Below are positions 1 through 6,280 of a stretch of 64,000 nt of DNA, one piece after another (positions within the stretch are counted from its first letter, which is position 1; every line of letters starts with the position of its first letter). The translations under genes were made by a program, and so were the position numbers. Under the pieces are notes generated by a model. That model made no database searches. It was given only the letters and a program-made list of their open reading frames with translations, and had not been told where the DNA came from. The DNA is from Faucicola sp048551375 (lineage in GTDB: Bacteria > Pseudomonadota > Gammaproteobacteria > Pseudomonadales > Moraxellaceae), in the NCBI RefSeq assembly GCF_048551375.1, contig NZ_JBLYZJ010000002.1, positions 186,001 to 250,000 on the forward strand, given 5' to 3'.

Positions 1-407
1 CCAAAGCCATGTGGTGGGCGGTCGTCACCTTGACCACGGTGGGATATGGCGATGTCGTGCCGATTACACCATTGGGCAAGACACTGGGGGCGATGATGAC
101 GATTTTGGGTGTCGGCTTGGCGGCATTGCCTGCAGGTATCTTGGCATCTGGGCTTGCCAATGAATTGGCGTTACGGCGAGAACGGCTTGAAATGGAATTT
201 CGAGAGCAATTACTTGAAAATGAAATTGATGTGCTACACGAAAATATTACCATCGAAAATCTGCGAAAAGAGATTGGTTTGTCGCAAGAGCAGGCTCGCA
301 TGGTGATTGACCAATTGTTAAAAGAACAACAACTGCAACAAAAACGTATTCAATCATTACATTTTTGTCCGCATTGTGGGCATTCATTGCATCATATTGA
401 TGAGTAA
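1..407 (+). CDS. Potassium channel, C-terminal part (5' end outside window)
   Basis: The reading frame is open from the left edge (codons in phase with base 3) and ends at TAA 405-407, so only the last ~135 residues are seen. The pore signature TVGYGD, preceded by WWAVVTLT, is the K+ selectivity filter of voltage-gated or KcsA-like channels. It is followed by a hydrophobic inner helix (LGAMMTILGVGLAALPAGILASG) split here only by description. The cytoplasmic tail is rich in E, Q, R and L and probably coiled. It ends with a CPHCGHSLHH zinc-ribbon-like CxxC motif. The family passively conducts K+ across the inner membrane. The voltage sensor cannot be checked because it lies outside the window. 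Confidence 0.85.
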   Translation, partial: KAMWWAVVTLTTVGYGDVVPITPLGKTLGAMMTILGVGLAALPAGILASGLANELALRRERLEMEFREQLLENEIDVLHENITIENLRKEIGLSQEQARMVIDQLLKEQQLQQKRIQSLHFCPHCGHSLHHIDE

Positions 408-546
408 TGATGGATTAAAAGGACGATTACTAAGAATTTTTGTAAAGACTGTAATGATTTTATAATTAATTCCCAGTATAATACTCGGATATATCTTATG
501 TATTAGCGTAGGGTAACATTCAATACGCTGAATGGGGAGATGAAAA

Positions 547-1005
547 ATGGAAGTTTTTATCAATAATGATGTGATGACAACAGTGTTATCAATTACCTTA
601 ATTGGTAATCAACATCACATAATGCAAGCGACTGCTTTATCGGCAAGAGAACGCCAACTTTTATTATTACTGGGTAAGGATGATAAATTAAGCATACAAG
701 GTGTGGCGAAGATTGTCAGTAAAATAGACCTTGCACGCCTTGCGAGTTTTGGCTTTATTCGCTATCAGTATCAACATTCAGATAGTTTAGCGACTGCCAG
801 TGTGGCTGATACTGCAAATTCTACCATATTAGCGTCAAGTAAAATTATCAGTAGAGGGCGATTAACCTCATTTTTGCAAACTTATACCCAATCCACAACG
901 GTGATTGATGATAGTGCTGTTCCGTCATATACTCGCCCTGCATTACCAGAGGCGGTCAATGTGGATTTTGAGGATATTAGGATTGCTCAAGCTTTATTGG
1001 CATAG
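547..1005 (+). CDS. Hypothetical protein, 152 aa, unknown
   Basis: I do not recognise the family. The ATG is preceded by a GGGGAGATG stretch that could serve as ribosome-binding site. The first ~30 residues look like beta strands. Residues ~32-75 (LSARERQLLLLLG..., then IVSKIDLARLASFGFIRYQY) look helical and resemble a winged-helix or small regulatory fold, but this is only an impression. No signal peptide, membrane segment or metal motif is visible. Codon use matches the neighbours. The 5' leader at 505-529 can pair AGCGTA with TACGCT. A MITE-like repeat begins 28 bases after the stop. A real gene seems likely from start context and length, but the function is unknown. Confidence 0.6.
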   Translation: MEVFINNDVMTTVLSITLIGNQHHIMQATALSARERQLLLLLGKDDKLSIQGVAKIVSKIDLARLASFGFIRYQYQHSDSLATASVADTANSTILASSKIISRGRLTSFLQTYTQSTTVIDDSAVPSYTRPALPEAVNVDFEDIRIAQALLA

Positions 1006-1033
1006 TTGGGATAATGTTGAGCTAAAAGAGATA

Positions 1034-1165
1034 GGACTTACGCAAAAGACACTAGATTCCCACATTCGTGGGAATGACGGCTCTTTTTATATTTCGTCAC
1101 CCCTGCGAATGCAGGGGTCTAGTGTCTTTATTTAGCAAGATACATTCAAAATTTGCGTAAGTCCT
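1034..1165. mobile_element. MITE-like element, copy 1, with perfect terminal inverted repeats
   Basis: This is a 132-bp non-coding unit. The left end GGACTTACGCAAA is repeated inverted at the right end (TTTGCGTAAGTCC). Directly flanking it, AAGAGATA occurs at 1026-1033 and again at 1166-1173, which fits an 8-bp target-site duplication if the element ends with one extra T. Inside is a second inverted pair, GACACTAGA (1048-1056) with TCTAGTGTC (1118-1126). Two hairpins are nested within that: ATTCCC-N8-GGGAAT (1056-1075) and CCCCTGC-gaat-GCAGGGG (1100-1117). It has no coding capacity, so it would have to be moved by a transposase acting in trans. A second copy with the same ends but a different interior lies at 53800-53921. 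Confidence 0.75.
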
Positions 1166-1189
1166 AAGAGATAAAAAATACGCATTTTT

Positions 1190-1212
1190 GTAGGGGCGTA
1201 ATGCTTACGCCC
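1190..1212. repeat. REP-like palindrome, family GGGGCGTA/TACGCCC, copy 1
   Basis: GTAGGGGCGTA followed by ATGCT and TACGCCC forms an imperfect hairpin. Near-identical units occur at 6194-6216 and, inverted, at 29652-29675. All three are intergenic. Confidence 0.65.
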
Positions 1213-1276
1213 TGTGTGATAGGTTAGATTTTGGGTTTATTCAATAGCCCTATAGTTTTACATTGTGGGTCGGGTG

Positions 1277-2266
1277 TTATTTTGCCGTACGAGTGAGTTC
1301 GGTCATTATTTGGGTTTCAATATCCGCTAACTTATATTGGGTTAGCGGTTTTTTTTCGTCAATGTATCGCCAACTTTCTCTTGCCCGTGTCAAGGTGGCA
1401 ACCCATACCGCCTTGCAGTCACTCGGTAACTGGGCTAAGTGAAGGTCGCTGATGACGTTACCCTCATCATCGCTCATTTTACAATGCCCTGCTTGAGCCA
1501 TATTCAGCGGATGACCATCATAGCTTGAGAGTACCCAAACAAGGTGATAAATTTCATTGCTAATCTTGGGAAGATAAATCGCAATACTTTCTTGGTTCAT
1601 TTCGCTGTCACTGGATTCGGCATACATTGCCATATCGCTAGGAATGGTAGGGTCAACATTATTGGGCGTGGGTGGTTTTGAGCCAAGCAACTCATCACCA
1701 TGATGGCGGATGGCTTCGCTACGGTCACGCACATTTTTGAACCACACACGCTCGATGACTTCGCCATAACGGTTGCACAATAAACATGCCAATTCTAAGT
1801 CAAGCAGTTGGGTTTTGCCTTTAAATTTATTGAGCAAACCTGCTTTTGGTACATCAGTACGTTGCCAATTGACGCTAAATAGCCATTGCTTTAAGGCAAC
1901 GTCCATTTGTTCAATCATCTTGCCTGCCTCGGCTTTATCATCGACCAGTTGGTCATCAGTGGGAATCACTTGATGACTTTGGCTTAAAATATGCTGGTCA
2001 GTAAGTTGCTCACCTTTATGTATACGGTGCAAAGTAGGAATAGTAGGGGATTTAACATCAGCATTAATGGCAGTATCCATCATGCTATTAGCATTGGTTT
2101 TATTTGTGTTAGCACTATTTGTATTATTTACATTACCAATTTCATTGTTAGCTGGTTTTTTGGCAACAATCGGTGAATCGTCTAACAACGTGCTATACAC
2201 GATTTGGTTATTTGTTGTTTTGTCTAAGTTTGGGTTGTCGTTAGTTTTTGTCATTTGCTTGCTCAA
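1277..2266 (-). CDS. TerD-like domain protein with Asn/Thr-rich N-terminus
   Basis: 329 aa. Residues ~1-110 are low complexity, rich in Asn, Thr, Ser and Asp and probably disordered. The rest carries the tellurium-resistance TerD fold: a LFSVNW strand, DLELACLLCNRYGEV, then VWFKN...SEAIRHHGDELLG, which matches the family pattern D-x-D-x-S...F...S-x-x-IxHSGDN-x-T-G. TerD domains bind Ca2+ through acidic residues. Here the usual acidic DNLTGEGxGDDE stretch is replaced by DELLGSKPPTPNN, so Ca2+ binding may be lost. It lies 9 bp downstream of the WYL regulator on the same strand, so the two are probably co-transcribed. The role is unknown, and tellurite resistance should not be assumed. Membership in the superfamily is fairly sure. 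Confidence 0.75.
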   Translation of the reverse strand: MSKQMTKTNDNPNLDKTTNNQIVYSTLLDDSPIVAKKPANNEIGNVNNTNSANTNKTNANSMMDTAINADVKSPTIPTLHRIHKGEQLTDQHILSQSHQVIPTDDQLVDDKAEAGKMIEQMDVALKQWLFSVNWQRTDVPKAGLLNKFKGKTQLLDLELACLLCNRYGEVIERVWFKNVRDRSEAIRHHGDELLGSKPPTPNNVDPTIPSDMAMYAESSDSEMNQESIAIYLPKISNEIYHLVWVLSSYDGHPLNMAQAGHCKMSDDEGNVISDLHLAQLPSDCKAVWVATLTRARESWRYIDEKKPLTQYKLADIETQIMTELTRTAK

Positions 2267-2275
2267 AATTGGGTG

Positions 2276-3313
2276 TTAATCATTATGCTCATACACTGCC
2301 AACGCCAAAATATCAGGCTTAACTTGGTACAAACCTTTACCAAACCCTCTGAGCCACCAAACCAGTTGTGAGGTCAAATTCACTGTGGCAGTGACGTGCA
2401 GTCCTTGTTCATCTTCCCATGTTTGTTGGTCGTCACTGAGTTGACTTTCAAGCAGACTTGTACCTGCTTTTGGGTCAAAGACCAAATGAATGGCTTGGCT
2501 GGGCGGGCTGGTAGGTTCGGTTTTGAGAGATTCAAACAATGGAAAATTAAAGCCCATCGCCCCTGTGTTGATATAGGCATCAAGGTCAAAATCATCGGGC
2601 AAATTGGCAGGATTTTCTGATACTTCTGCGGATTCAAAACGGTGTAATGCAAACTGGCGAATGTCGTCAATTGGCTTATCATCACGGCTTGCAATCACAT
2701 AAATAATCACCCCACGTTGGATAATTGCCAATGGATTGAGGGTATAAGCTTGGGCTTCCTCTCGTCCTCGAGCCTTGTAATTGGCAATGAGTTGTTTATT
2801 TTGAAACAGAGCCTCATATACGGCTTCTTGAGCATCGGCATTGACGCTAGGGGCGATAAGCGGTTGATTGGCGGATAAAATACGTACACGATGAAGCCAT
2901 GTATTGGCGACTTTGCTTTCTTTGAGCTGGCGATTGGCAAGGTCAAACCAAGGTACGAGTTCATCAAGCACTGCAGGCGGAAGCAGTTGGGTTAAATTAT
3001 CTTTAACCATGCTAAACGCCACGGCTTGCGACAGATTCATGTGAGGTAAGCTTTGCATAGGGGCATCTTCACGCCAACGCCAGCCTTGCGGATTGGCATT
3101 GTTTTTTTCGATGGGGAAGCGTTCGGCAAGGGCATTGAGGTCACGCTGAATGGTACGTAAGCTAATATCAAATCCCATCAAATCCAACTGCTCTTTGATA
3201 TACGTTGTCCCTAACCAACGTTTGCGGTCAAGTTGTGAAAGGATTTGCCATTGGCGAGCGGTGGTGGCAGTGGCATTGTGTGAGGCATTTTCGGCATTGG
3301 TAGCTGATTTCAT
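2276..3313 (-). CDS. WYL-domain transcriptional regulator
   Basis: 345 aa. Residues ~20-75 form a winged HTH (WQILSQLDRKRWLGTTYIK..., ISLRTIQRDLNALAERFP). The middle and C-terminal parts match the WYL effector domain and its C-terminal extension (YEALFQNKQLIANYKAR, YTLNPLAIIQRGVIIYVIASR, then FALHRFESAEV). WYL regulators sense ligands, often nucleic acids or nucleotides, and many repress their own operons. It is the first gene of a probable two-gene unit with the TerD-like gene. The upstream region has a 12-bp palindrome and a direct repeat (see 3329-3388) that could be its operator. The family assignment is firm. The ligand and targets are unknown. Confidence 0.85.
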   Translation of the reverse strand: MKSATNAENASHNATATTARQWQILSQLDRKRWLGTTYIKEQLDLMGFDISLRTIQRDLNALAERFPIEKNNANPQGWRWREDAPMQSLPHMNLSQAVAFSMVKDNLTQLLPPAVLDELVPWFDLANRQLKESKVANTWLHRVRILSANQPLIAPSVNADAQEAVYEALFQNKQLIANYKARGREEAQAYTLNPLAIIQRGVIIYVIASRDDKPIDDIRQFALHRFESAEVSENPANLPDDFDLDAYINTGAMGFNFPLFESLKTEPTSPPSQAIHLVFDPKAGTSLLESQLSDDQQTWEDEQGLHVTATVNLTSQLVWWLRGFGKGLYQVKPDILALAVYEHND

Positions 3314-3328
3314 GGTAAATCCACTTCT

Positions 3329-3388
3329 AAAAAATGATGCTCTATATTAACATGATATAAAAAGTTGTTTTGTACAAAAAATGCTCTA
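3329..3388 (-). promoter_or_regulatory. Candidate operator upstream of the WYL regulator
   Basis: On the plus strand, AAAAAATGATGCTCTA (3329-3344) recurs as AAAAAATGCTCTA (3376-3388), a direct repeat with about one turn-multiple spacing. Overlapping the second copy is a perfect 12-bp palindrome TTTTGTACAAAA (3368-3379). It sits 16-75 bp upstream of the start codon. That it binds a regulator is inference. Confidence 0.35.
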
Positions 3389-3503
3389 GTGTGTTTATTT
3401 AAAGGGGTTGCCAATGGTTAGCAAAAACTAGGCGTGAGCAGTATTACTATCAATAAAAAATATCAACAGCTATATGGTGTCATAGAAAGCTACCTTGTAT
3501 CAC

Positions 3504-4136
3504 CTAACCGTTAGTTTTCCAATTACTTACCCCATAAAACACCACTTGGGCTTGTTTGGTGCAACGTTGTAAATACGCTTGTTGGGTGGCATTATCGGCA
3601 TCTGCTAATTTTAACCAATGATACACCCATGAAAAATACATATTGACCCCCATGTCCGCAATCAGCGCTAATACATGGGGAGCTAAATGTCCAAACGCAG
3701 GCTGTAACCGCAAATCAGCGGATAAAATTTTGACAAATAATCGAATTTGAGCATCCAATGCCTCATATACCGCTCGATTACCGCCAAAACGCTCAGATAC
3801 AATAAAATGCCAATATAAAGGCGATGTATCAATGCTCTCGAAAAATAATGCCACACTACTGGCAATCTGCTGTTCATGCGTGCGTAAGCGTCCCATTTGC
3901 AAATGTTCTCGCAATTGGTGCAACGCATTGCCCAACTCCTCGTTTACCAACGCTTCGCCCAACTCATCCATATCCTTAAAATGTCGATAAAATGCGGTCG
4001 GTACGACCCCCACCTCACGGCTAATTTGACGCAACGAAATTGATGAAAACGCATGACCTTGCATGGTTAAATCCAATACTGCCTGAAAAAAAGCATGGCG
4101 AGTTTGGCGTTTTTGTAGCTCACGATGACTTAACAT
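3504..4136 (-). CDS. TetR-family regulator, FabR-like
   Basis: 210 aa from the chosen ATG. The N-terminal HTH (RHAFFQAVLDLTMQG, FSSISLRQISREVGVV, PTAFYRHFKDMDELGEALVNEE) closely resembles FabR/DesT, regulators of unsaturated fatty acid synthesis that sense acyl-CoA/acyl-ACP. The frame is open 32 codons further upstream, to 4232, but that extension is not HTH-like. It also overlaps a dispersed 47-bp repeat (4179-4226) that recurs in non-coding DNA at 51470, so the internal ATG (MLSHRELQ) is preferred. The Shine-Dalgarno for it is weak. The gene is convergent with nothing and stands alone. The real ligand is not shown by the sequence. Confidence 0.75.
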   Translation of the reverse strand: MLSHRELQKRQTRHAFFQAVLDLTMQGHAFSSISLRQISREVGVVPTAFYRHFKDMDELGEALVNEELGNALHQLREHLQMGRLRTHEQQIASSVALFFESIDTSPLYWHFIVSERFGGNRAVYEALDAQIRLFVKILSADLRLQPAFGHLAPHVLALIADMGVNMYFSWVYHWLKLADADNATQQAYLQRCTKQAQVVFYGVSNWKTNG

Positions 4137-4560
4137 GAAACAATGATATCCTAGGGTAATGACATTGGCAAAATGGCGATTAGACTTGTTTCCAAACCAC
4201 CGATTAGCGTGAGTTAGCAAAGCGTTACCCACGATATATTATGGCAAAACTTGGGTATGGAAAGAGGTCTATTGTAAGAGGATTATTGCCCAAATACAAT
4301 CAGCCATGCTATACCGCTTATCCTGTTTATCGGTGGTTTTTACTTAATTAGCCCTAAAAATTAATAAAATAATAACCGCTTTTTTGATAAAGCCAATGGT
4401 TTATCGGTCAAATGGACTGGTGATTTTTTGATACATTGTTATAATTAAGTAACATTCATGCGTTATAATGTAATTAACAATAACAAACTACCCAAAAATA
4501 ATGCGGTATAAATTGTTGACCTTGCCTAGGTAATGCACGGTTATGACATAGAGGACAGCC
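4137..4560. other. Gene-less stretch between the FabR-like gene and the small membrane protein
   Basis: It holds the 47-bp repeat at 4179-4226 and an AT-rich segment with a TATAAT at 4464-4469 that may be the -10 of the rightward gene at 4561. No well-spaced -35 is visible. A 36-codon ORF from 4241 has no recognisable features and is not called. Confidence 0.5.
4179..4226. repeat. 47-bp dispersed repeat, copy 1
   Basis: Shares ATTAGAC, TTCCAAACCAC, TAGC, GTTA and CAAAGCGTT in the same order and spacing with 51470-51516. Both copies lie upstream of a leftward gene. Confidence 0.55.
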
Positions 4561-4857
4561 ATGCAACAACCATTGGATGATAAAAAAACACCGTTAATGG
4601 AATCAAAGGACATGCCAACCTATCTTGATAACACTGATACACTTGCCCCAACGACAAGTGCTGAGTCGGTTTTTCCAAAACCCAAGCTGACCGTTCATCG
4701 TTTGGTGGTGATTTTATTGGTTAGTTTAGCGATTGCTCTCATGCTTGTGTGGAGTTTAGATGCGATGTTTAGTAACAATGAACTACATGGGCGTAGCAAC
4801 CATTATTACTGCCCCAATACCAATGGCGAGCAGGTAACGATTTGTTTTAAAACTTAA
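4561..4857 (+). CDS. Small single-pass membrane protein, unknown
   Basis: 98 aa. The start is supported by GAGGACAGCC just upstream of the ATG. Residues 1-45 are polar and Thr/Pro-rich. Residues ~48-70 (LVVILLVSLAIALMLVWSL) form one transmembrane helix. The last ~30 residues contain YYCPNTNGEQVTICFKT with two cysteines (C-x10-C), which could form a disulfide if the C-terminus is periplasmic. I do not recognise the family. A strong hairpin terminator follows directly. It faces phaB tail to tail. It is probably real because of its RBS, clean membrane helix and terminator. Confidence 0.55.
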   Translation: MQQPLDDKKTPLMESKDMPTYLDNTDTLAPTTSAESVFPKPKLTVHRLVVILLVSLAIALMLVWSLDAMFSNNELHGRSNHYYCPNTNGEQVTICFKT

Positions 4858-4870
4858 ATAGTAAGTAATA

Positions 4871-4899
4871 AAAAAGGCGATAAATTTATCGCCTTTTTT
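4871..4899. terminator. Bidirectional intrinsic terminator between 4857 and phaB
   Basis: AAAAAGGCGATAAA pairs with TTTATCGCCTTTTT, a GC-rich hairpin flanked by A and T runs on both sides. It suits both the rightward small gene and the leftward phaB. Confidence 0.85.
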
Positions 4900-4916
4900 A
4901 TTTTATATACGATGCT

Positions 4917-5684
4917 TTACTGCATATATTGTCCGCCATTGACGTTAATGGTCGCCCCAGTGATAAAACTCGCCCCATCACTGACAAGGTACATGACGGC
5001 AGCGGCGATTTCTTTAGGTTCGGCTAGGCGACCCATTGGAATGCCAGCTTTGATGCCTTCTAGGACTTGTTCTGGCACAGCCATCACCATTTTTGTGCCT
5101 GTATAACCGGGTGCGATGACATTCACTGTGATGCCAGATTTGGCAGCTTCTTGGGCAAGGGCTTTGCTAAAACCGATGATACCTGCTTTGGCGGCAGAGT
5201 AGTTGGCTTGACCAAATTGACCTTTTACCCCATTGATTGAGCTAATGCTAATAATACGCCCTGATTTTTGTTCTAGCATTTTTAGATACACAGGTTGGGT
5301 CACGGTGAATAAGGTTTTGAGATTGGTGTCTAGCACGGCTGACCATTGGTCAAAGCTCATTTTCTTAAAGGTGCTGTCACGAGTAATCCCTGCGTTATTG
5401 ACTAATACGTCAATACGACCCAATTTTTCAATGGCTTCATTAATGTGTTGGGTGGTCGCTTCGTGGTCGGTTAAATCCGCTTCGATAAAGGTGAAATCTT
5501 CTTCTTTTAGACCTTCTTGAGCAACCCAATCATGCCCACGGTGGGTTTCTTGACCCTCACGAGGGGTGTAAGTGGCGATGATGTGATAGCCGTCATTGAC
5601 AAGGGCGTGACAAATATCCGTACCGATACCGCCCAAGGCCCCTGTGACCAAGGCAACTTTTTTTGTGGTGGCTGATGTTGACAT
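4917..5684 (-). CDS. phaB: Acetoacetyl-CoA reductase (NADPH), PhaB
   Basis: 255 aa short-chain dehydrogenase. It has the Rossmann motif TGALGGIG at residues 14-21, the NNAGITRD motif, catalytic Ser in ISSINGVKGQ and the Tyr-x3-Lys pair in NYSAAKAG. The long match to Cupriavidus PhaB (TRDxxFxKM, GQFGQxNYSxAKAG, C-terminal NGG) favours PhaB over FabG. PhaB reduces acetoacetyl-CoA to (R)-3-hydroxybutyryl-CoA for polyhydroxybutyrate synthesis. The ATG at 5684 has a strong AAAGGAG eight bases upstream, so I prefer it to the in-frame start 48 bases further out. phaA and phaC are not in the window, so the gene stands alone here. Confidence 0.85.
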   Translation of the reverse strand: MSTSATTKKVALVTGALGGIGTDICHALVNDGYHIIATYTPREGQETHRGHDWVAQEGLKEEDFTFIEADLTDHEATTQHINEAIEKLGRIDVLVNNAGITRDSTFKKMSFDQWSAVLDTNLKTLFTVTQPVYLKMLEQKSGRIISISSINGVKGQFGQANYSAAKAGIIGFSKALAQEAAKSGITVNVIAPGYTGTKMVMAVPEQVLEGIKAGIPMGRLAEPKEIAAAVMYLVSDGASFITGATINVNGGQYMQ

Positions 5685-5810
5685 ATAATACTCCTTTAAA
5701 GTGTTGTGGTTAGAATTGTTTGTTGAAATCATTCAGATGAAAGTAGCGCATAAAGCTTTGGCTATCGAATATACCAAAACTAAAGTAGGTTCTTATTATG
5801 AACCACTATT

Positions 5811-5990
5811 ATGACCACTTGGTTACAATATAGTGACTTTGTAATTAAAACCGCTGGGGTTGATTCCTTTCATCCAAATAAAATCGTACCTAAGCCATTG
5901 GTTAATGCCTCGCTAGCATCCATGACTAGCTCGGATATCGGCTTAAATACTGGGCTTTCCATGCTTGCTTTTATCATAGAGCAAATTTAA
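5811..5990 (+). CDS. Possible small ORF, 59 aa, unknown
   Basis: ATG at 5811 to TAA at 5988-5990. The product begins MTTWLQYSDFVIKTAGVDSF and ends MLAFIIEQI. It has coding-like amino acid composition and is about as long as the open stretch allows. No Shine-Dalgarno is visible before the ATG, which argues against translation from this codon. It may be a fragment of a decayed gene or chance. It is divergent from phaB. Confidence 0.25.
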   Translation: MTTWLQYSDFVIKTAGVDSFHPNKIVPKPLVNASLASMTSSDIGLNTGLSMLAFIIEQI

Positions 5991-6155
5991 GATTTGACAA
6001 GTGTTAGTTACCAATTGTTACCAAATGTTTCTTTTTTTGATGGGTTAACTTTTTTAACAAACTATTGTTTCGTCAAATAAATAAACGCTAAACAATGGCT
6101 AATAAAATCGCTAAAAGGCTTTTGACAACGGCGTGAATGTGCTAGGCTATCAATG

Positions 6156-6248
6156 TATAGTGAATTAAATCAGCAATGAAACTTGAAGATTTTGGGCGTA
6201 TGCAATACGCCCCTACCAAACTGTCTTATTTCTATTTAAACGACTATC
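6156..6248. repeat. ~93-bp repeat unit with imperfect terminal inversion and a REP palindrome
   Basis: The left end reads TATAGTGAATTAAAT. The right end, read inverted, is GATAGTCGTTTAAAT, which shares ATAGT and TAAAT at the same spacing. The palindrome GGGCGTATGCAATACGCCC of the GGGGCGTA family lies at 6194-6216. A left-end-like TATAGTGAATTAGAT recurs at the last bases of the window (63986-64000). The ends recall neisserial Correia elements, but I could not align further. Confidence 0.45.
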
Positions 6249-6280
6249 AATAGATTGTTGCCACGATATGGAAGACCATC

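Larger units (their letters stand above)
5685..6280. other. Gene-poor stretch between phaB and glnE
   Basis: It contains a GGTTC-ttattat-GAACC hairpin near 5788-5804, a 59-codon ORF (5811-5990, listed separately) and a repeat unit at 6156-6248 with a REP-like palindrome inside. The remainder is AT-rich with no feature I can name. Promoters for phaB (leftward) and glnE (rightward) must lie here, but no convincing -35/-10 pair stands out. Confidence 0.5.

Noticed and set aside
477..482. TATAAT upstream of the 547 gene as a promoter
   Set aside because: No hexamer resembling TTGACA at 15-19 bp; the nearest TTGTAA is 31 bp away.
1277..2266. Tellurite resistance gene
   Set aside because: Only the fold resembles TerD; no other ter genes are near and the acidic loop is missing.
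4137..4232. Longer start for the FabR-like regulator (242 aa)
   Set aside because: The extra 32 codons are unlike FabR and overlap a dispersed non-coding repeat shared with 51470.
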